From Mycolicibacterium hippocampi (GTDB lineage: Bacteria; Actinomycetota; Actinomycetes; Mycobacteriales; Mycobacteriaceae), in the NCBI RefSeq assembly GCF_010723735.1, contig NZ_BLLB01000002.1, positions 5,704,001-5,768,000 on the forward strand: a stretch of 64,000 bases of DNA. The letters are read 5' to 3'. Of the stretch, positions 59,969-64,000 are shown one piece after another. The notes under the pieces are model-generated. The model ran no database searches. It had not been told where the DNA came from and worked only from the letters and a program-made list of their open reading frames with translations. The stretch's first letter is position 1. Each line of letters begins with the position of its first letter. The position numbers and the translations under genes were made by a program.

Positions 59969-61023
59969 GGTGTCTCCGGCCTGATGATCAGTCGCTCGGA
60001 GATGAAGCCGCGCAGATAGTCGGCGAGGCTGTCGGGCAGCTTGCCCGGCTGGAAGTAGGTGTCCAGCAGGACTTCGGACAGACTGACCGGAGGCAGTCCG
60101 TAGAGGTTGATGTTGAAGCCCGATCCCGAGCCGACCACCTCCCCCAGGGTCGTCGCATACGGCGGCAGCCGGCGCAGCGCCTCACCGATGTGCTCACGAC
60201 GTTCCAGCAGGTTGTCCATCACGAGGTTCAGTTGCTCCAGGGCGGGTCCGAACTCCCGGCGGTTGTCGGCGACGAAACCCGAGAGCTGTTGTGAGACATC
60301 GTCGATACCGGCGATGAGGTTGTTCAGTGCCTGACGGCGCTCATCCAGTGCGGCGAACAACAGGTTACCGTCGACGATCAACTGATTGACCTGCCCGGAG
60401 CGCTGCGCCAAGGTGTCCGACACCCGCTTGGCGTGCATCAGCAGCTGCTCGAGCGCGGCATCGCGCCGGTTGAGGCTTCGCGACAGGTCGGTGACGCCGT
60501 CGAGCGCACTGCGCAGGTGCGGGGTGGCGTCCTGCAACGTGTCGGTCAGCGTTTGGATGGCCAGCTCGAAGCGCGGCTTGTCCAGCTCGCTGGCGCTCTG
60601 GCCGAGGTCCTGCAGCGCGGTGTTGAGGGTGTAGGGGGTCGTGGTGCGCCCCAGCGGGATCGATGTCACCGAACCGGCGCCCTGGGGTGTCACCGCGAGC
60701 GATTTCTGACCCAGCACGGTGTCGGTCTTGATCGACACCATGGACTGGTCACCGACGCGGACCTCCCGGTCCACCGTGAACGTCACCTTGGCGGCATCTC
60801 CGGCCAGCGCGACATCACTGACCGAGCCCACGGTGATCCCCGAGACGTTGACGTCGTCGCCCGGCGAGATGCCGCCGGCGTCGGTGAAGAACGCCTCGTA
60901 GGACTTGCCCTGGGGCATGAACGGCAACCCGCTGTAGCCGAAGGACACCAGCACCAGGCAGGTGACCAGCACGATACCGAAAATGCCTGTGCGGAGCGGA
61001 TTCCCACCGTCTGGCCTAGCCAT
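59965..61023 (-). CDS. mce4C: Mce4C
   Basis: The 352-residue MCE protein has one N-terminal membrane helix (FGIVLVTCLVLVSFGYSGL), the MCE domain (FFTDAGGISPGDDVNVSGITVGSV) and a helical domain to the C-terminus. Overlaps tie it to mce4B (8 bp) and mce4D (4 bp). Confidence 0.94.
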   Translation of the reverse strand: MARPDGGNPLRTGIFGIVLVTCLVLVSFGYSGLPFMPQGKSYEAFFTDAGGISPGDDVNVSGITVGSVSDVALAGDAAKVTFTVDREVRVGDQSMVSIKTDTVLGQKSLAVTPQGAGSVTSIPLGRTTTPYTLNTALQDLGQSASELDKPRFELAIQTLTDTLQDATPHLRSALDGVTDLSRSLNRRDAALEQLLMHAKRVSDTLAQRSGQVNQLIVDGNLLFAALDERRQALNNLIAGIDDVSQQLSGFVADNRREFGPALEQLNLVMDNLLERREHIGEALRRLPPYATTLGEVVGSGSGFNINLYGLPPVSLSEVLLDTYFQPGKLPDSLADYLRGFISERLIIRPETP

Positions 61024-62050
61024 CCTCCGAACACCTCCCCTTGGTCGGGTCCGGCGGGGCGCCGAACGGGATCAGGATGTCACTGCCGGCGGGGCCGTTG
61101 ATCTTCATCCGGATCGAGCAGTAGTAGATGTTGAAGAACGCACCGTACGCGCCCAATGCGTTGAGCCGCAGGTAGTTCTCGGCCAGCGGCTCGATGACCT
61201 TGTTGACGTCGGCCTTGCGCTCGTCGAGACGTTGCGCGAGCGGCCGGGCGTTCTCGATGACACCCTGGATCGGCCGGCGGGACTGCTCGAGCATGTCGGT
61301 CAGATCGGTCGACGCTGACGCCAGCGGCCCGATGGCTCCCGCAATCGGGTCACGGCCCTCGGCCAGCCCGGTCAGCAGCTGCTGCAACTGGTCCACGCTG
61401 GCGTCGAACTGGGCCCCCTTCTCGTCGACAGTGGCCAACACGGTGTTCAGGTTGGTGATCACATCACCGATGAGCTGGTCCCGGGCCGCCAGGTTCTGGG
61501 TGAACGCGCTGGTGGTCGACAACATGTTCGCCAGCGCACCACCCTGGCCCTGCAGCAGCTCGATGACGGCGTTGCTGACCTCGTTGATCTTTTCTCCGTC
61601 CAACCCCTTGAGCACCGGGCGCAGGCCGCCGAGCAGCGCGTCGAGATCGAGAGCGGGCTCGGTTTTGTCCTCGGGAATGGTGCTTCCCGGCGGCAACTTC
61701 ACCAGATCGCCCGGACCCGCGGTGATCTCCATGTACCGGTCGCCGACCAGGTTCTCGTAGCGGACCACGGCCCGGGTCGACGTGTAGAGCTGGTACTGGT
61801 CGTTGACGCTGAACGCCACGTTGACGGTGTTGTCCTCGTTGAGGGTGACGTCCTGGACGCTGCCGACGGGCACGCCGGCGATGCGAACGTCCTCACCGGA
61901 CTTCAACCGCGACGCATCGGCGAACGTGGCGTGATAGCCCTTGTCCGGGGCGAACCGGAACTCGCCGAACACCACGATCAGGCCCGCCGCCACGAGCACC
62001 ATGACCACGGTGAAGACCGAGACGTTGACCAGGGTGCGCTTTGGATTCAT
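61016..62050 (-). CDS. mce4B: Mce4B
   Basis: The 344-residue MCE protein has an N-terminal helix (VSVFTVVMVLVAAGLIVVFG), the MCE domain (YHATFADASRLKSGEDVRIAGVPVGSVQD) and a C-terminal pair of Cys in YYCSIRM and KGRCSEDG. It starts seven bases after the mce4A stop (ATG 62050). A longer open frame upstream overlaps mce4A and is not used. Confidence 0.93.
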   Translation of the reverse strand: MNPKRTLVNVSVFTVVMVLVAAGLIVVFGEFRFAPDKGYHATFADASRLKSGEDVRIAGVPVGSVQDVTLNEDNTVNVAFSVNDQYQLYTSTRAVVRYENLVGDRYMEITAGPGDLVKLPPGSTIPEDKTEPALDLDALLGGLRPVLKGLDGEKINEVSNAVIELLQGQGGALANMLSTTSAFTQNLAARDQLIGDVITNLNTVLATVDEKGAQFDASVDQLQQLLTGLAEGRDPIAGAIGPLASASTDLTDMLEQSRRPIQGVIENARPLAQRLDERKADVNKVIEPLAENYLRLNALGAYGAFFNIYYCSIRMKINGPAGSDILIPFGAPPDPTKGRCSEDG

Positions 62051-62057
62051 CGGTTGA

Positions 62058-63260
62058 TCACCACTCGTCCCTCTCGGCGTACGCCCCGTTGAACAGGAAC
62101 TGGAGCGTCGACGGCGCATCGAACTGCAACTCGGTGTTCGGCTGGTAGGGAACGTAGGCGTTGTCGGTGACCAGGAACGGTGTCCGGTACCAGGAACCGC
62201 CGAACTGCTTGCTCGGTACATCCGGCAGACCGCGGCAATTGGGCCCTCCGGAGGCATTCACGATCGGCAGGCTCTCCGGGTAGGTGTAGGCCGGCGCGCC
62301 GGGGATGAAGCTCGACGACACGAACAGCCCCGGGCGGATGCCACCGATGATTGGAGCGAACCGGTCCACAGCCACCGCCGTGCCCTTCAGGACACAACCG
62401 AGCACCGGTGAGTACTCACCGGCCACCTTCAGCGGTGCCCGCAACCGCTGGATCGCGGCGATGTAATCGTCGGCCGCCGGTTCCAGCGTGGCGGTGCCGT
62501 TGTTGGCCAGGCCGGTCGCGGCCAACAGCGTCGCGTTGAGGTTGTCCTGCTCGTCGACGACGGTCTGCGTGATGCTGGGCGCGTTGTCGAAGATCCGCAC
62601 CAGATCCGGCGCGGCGTCACCGTAGATCGCAGCCACCTGCGCGGTCTTCCGGAGATCCTCCTGCAACGCCGGCAGCTTCGGGTTCAGCTGCTCCAGGTAG
62701 TAGTTCAGGCCGGACAGGATGGCACCCGCGTCGTCCCCGTTGCCGCGCAGGCCCTCGGCGAGAGCGGACAGCGTCGCGTTGAGGTTGATCGGGTCGATCT
62801 TGGCGAGCACGTCGGTCAGCGTCTGGAACAACGTGTTGACTTCCAGCTGCACGTTCTGCGCCTGCACCTCGGCACCCGGGCGAAGGGACCTGCCATCCGG
62901 ATCCTCGGGGGCCAGGAACTCGACGGCCTTGGCGCCGAAGATCGTGGTGCCGGCGATCCGCACGCTCGCGTTGGACGGGATGTAGTTCAGCTCACCGCTC
63001 CTGATGGCGAGCGTCAGCTTCGCCTCGTTCCCGGTGTACTCGATGGATTCGACCTGGCCGACCTGGACACCCCGGTACTTGACCTTGGCCTTGTCCTCCA
63101 TCACCAGGCCGGCACGCGGGGAGAGCACCGTCACCTTGTCCGTCGGGGTGAACGCCGCGGTGTAGGACAGGTAGGTGAACACCACCGCGGCGAGGACGCA
63201 CACAGCGAGGATCGCCGCAGCGATCCTGACGTGGCTGCGCTTGGCGTCACCGTCGGCCAT
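62058..63260 (-). CDS. mce4A: Mce4A
   Basis: The 400-residue protein is the first MCE subunit, with an N-terminal helix (IAAAILAVCVLAAVVFTYLSY), the MCE domain (VLSPRAGLVMEDKAKVKYRGVQVGQVES) and the conserved helical segments. Its length equals Rv3499c. It follows yrbE4B with a 10-bp gap. The Mce4 complex imports cholesterol in mycobacteria (known). Confidence 0.95.
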   Translation of the reverse strand: MADGDAKRSHVRIAAAILAVCVLAAVVFTYLSYTAAFTPTDKVTVLSPRAGLVMEDKAKVKYRGVQVGQVESIEYTGNEAKLTLAIRSGELNYIPSNASVRIAGTTIFGAKAVEFLAPEDPDGRSLRPGAEVQAQNVQLEVNTLFQTLTDVLAKIDPINLNATLSALAEGLRGNGDDAGAILSGLNYYLEQLNPKLPALQEDLRKTAQVAAIYGDAAPDLVRIFDNAPSITQTVVDEQDNLNATLLAATGLANNGTATLEPAADDYIAAIQRLRAPLKVAGEYSPVLGCVLKGTAVAVDRFAPIIGGIRPGLFVSSSFIPGAPAYTYPESLPIVNASGGPNCRGLPDVPSKQFGGSWYRTPFLVTDNAYVPYQPNTELQFDAPSTLQFLFNGAYAERDEW

Positions 63261-63270
63261 ATCCAGCCAC

Positions 63271-64000
63271 CTATCCGGAGAGGTTGAAGTTGCCGGAGGA
63301 GCCGTAAACGGCGAGGGAGATGAACAGCACGATCGTCACCACCACGATCAGCGAGGTGCGCACCGCCTGCCCGACCGCGATGCCCACCCCGACCGGGCCG
63401 CCCGACGCGTTGTAGCCGTAGTAGGTGTGCACCAGCATCACCGCGATCGACATCACGATCGCCTGCAGGAACGACCACAACAGGTCGCTCGGTATCAGGA
63501 ACGTGTTGAAGTAGTGGTCGTAGAGGCCGGCTGACTGGCCGTTGATGTACACCGTGGTGAATCGGGCGGCGAAGAACGCCGCCAGCACCGACAACGCGTA
63601 CAGCGGAACGATCGCGATCAGACCCGCGATGATGCGCGTGGACACCAGGTATGAGACCGCGTGCACCGCCATCGCCTCGACGGCGTCGATCTCCTCGGCG
63701 ACGCGCATCGCGCCCAGCTGTGCCGTGGCCCCGGCGCCGATGGTCGCCGCGAGCGCGATACCGGCGATCACCGGCGCGACGATGCGGACGTTCAGGAAGG
63801 CCGAGAGGAAGCCGGTGAGCGCCTCGATGCCGATGTTGCCCAGCGACGAGTATCCCTGCACGGCGATGACGCCGCCGGACGCGAGCGTCATGAAGGCGGC
63901 CACCCCCACGGTGCCGCCGATCATCACGAGCGCGCCGGTGCCCATGGACATCTCGGCGATCAGCCGGATCGTCTCCCTGCGGTACTTGGTCAGCGCGTTG
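63271..64000 (-). CDS. yrbE4B: YrbE4B permease, 5' end outside the window
   Basis: The visible C-terminal 243 residues have the MlaE/YrbE permease pattern with about five membrane helices and the motif AEEIDAVEAMAVHAVSYLVSTR, the coupling region for the ATPase. Sequence upstream of the internal Met (63951) continues in frame (LTKYRRETIRLIAE) to the window edge, so the gene is truncated by the window and not by mutation. YrbE4A and the promoter lie beyond. The ATPase MceG is not in the window. Confidence 0.94.
   Translation of the reverse strand, partial: NALTKYRRETIRLIAEMSMGTGALVMIGGTVGVAAFMTLASGGVIAVQGYSSLGNIGIEALTGFLSAFLNVRIVAPVIAGIALAATIGAGATAQLGAMRVAEEIDAVEAMAVHAVSYLVSTRIIAGLIAIVPLYALSVLAAFFAARFTTVYINGQSAGLYDHYFNTFLIPSDLLWSFLQAIVMSIAVMLVHTYYGYNASGGPVGVGIAVGQAVRTSLIVVVTIVLFISLAVYGSSGNFNLSG

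Noticed and set aside
63271..63951. Complete yrbE4B starting at 63951
   Set aside because: The frame continues upstream to the window edge with conserved permease sequence, so the gene is truncated by the window only.

Overview
The window is high-GC actinobacterial DNA and reads as the chromosome of a rapidly growing mycobacterium (Mycolicibacterium type). This rests on gene content and order: long runs match the M. tuberculosis blocks Rv0756c-Rv0799c and Rv3489-Rv3500c, GTG and TTG starts are common, and cyp51, cyp123, cyp126, phoPR, a 13E12-type HNH gene and an mce4 operon are all present. Species-level assignment is not possible from sequence reading alone. Gene-name equivalences come from remembered family sequences, not from a database search.

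Layout. 1-854: the C-terminal tail of a DyP-type peroxidase carrying an encapsulin-targeting peptide, then the encapsulin shell gene. 883-13660: purine biosynthesis genes (purS-purQ, purC, purB) interleaved with a metallo-hydrolase, an FAD dehydrogenase, a DUF2334-type protein, a glutathione peroxidase, a TetR/monooxygenase pair, an intact oligopeptidase B, a membrane protein, a DUF1707 protein and cyp126. 13748-19812: a DUF429-RelA/SpoT fusion (the RHII-RSD architecture), an APC permease, a TetR regulator, an esterase and purD. 19930-21865: a CYP125-like P450 and a TetR.

21804-35753 is an oxidative lipid/isoprenoid-type catabolic island around cyp51. One arm (minus strand) is aldA, an SDR, a beta-hydroxyacid dehydrogenase, a carboxymuconolactone-decarboxylase-like protein and an unrecognised 408-aa protein. 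The divergent arm is TetR, cyp123, SDR, cyp51, ferredoxin and a SnoaL-like protein. An NDMA-type alcohol dehydrogenase, a ketosteroid-isomerase-like protein, another SDR and an acyl-CoA synthetase follow. The two divergent arms share a GGACA-N2-TGTCC palindrome at each promoter, and the alcohol dehydrogenase has twin 15-bp palindromes in its promoter.

35812-41054: a DNA-damage-type 13E12 HNH gene with a perfect mycobacterial SOS box over its start codon, a HIT protein, phoR-phoP, a decapeptide-repeat protein and tRNA-Thr. 41055-44621 is an accessory-looking stretch: a possible zinc-binding small protein, a PE-PPE-domain hydrolase, an unrecognised TTG-start gene, and a secreted acidic DUF4185 protein (endo-D-arabinanase family). 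44623-50920: a VanX-like dipeptidase, then an XdhC plus molybdenum hydroxylase operon (L-CoxG-M-S). 50940-52746: an SDR with a KstR-like operator and an enoyl-CoA hydratase. 52816-54470: a small conserved gene and otsA. 54457-64000: the mce4 sterol-import operon from its two Mce-associated genes back to yrbE4B, which runs off the window.

Taken together, the window combines purine housekeeping genes with several candidate steroid or lipid oxidation modules. The least explained signals are the twin operator sets of the cyp51 island, an SDR gene that seems to need an AUU start, a 23-bp perfect inverted repeat, and an unrecognised 408-aa protein.
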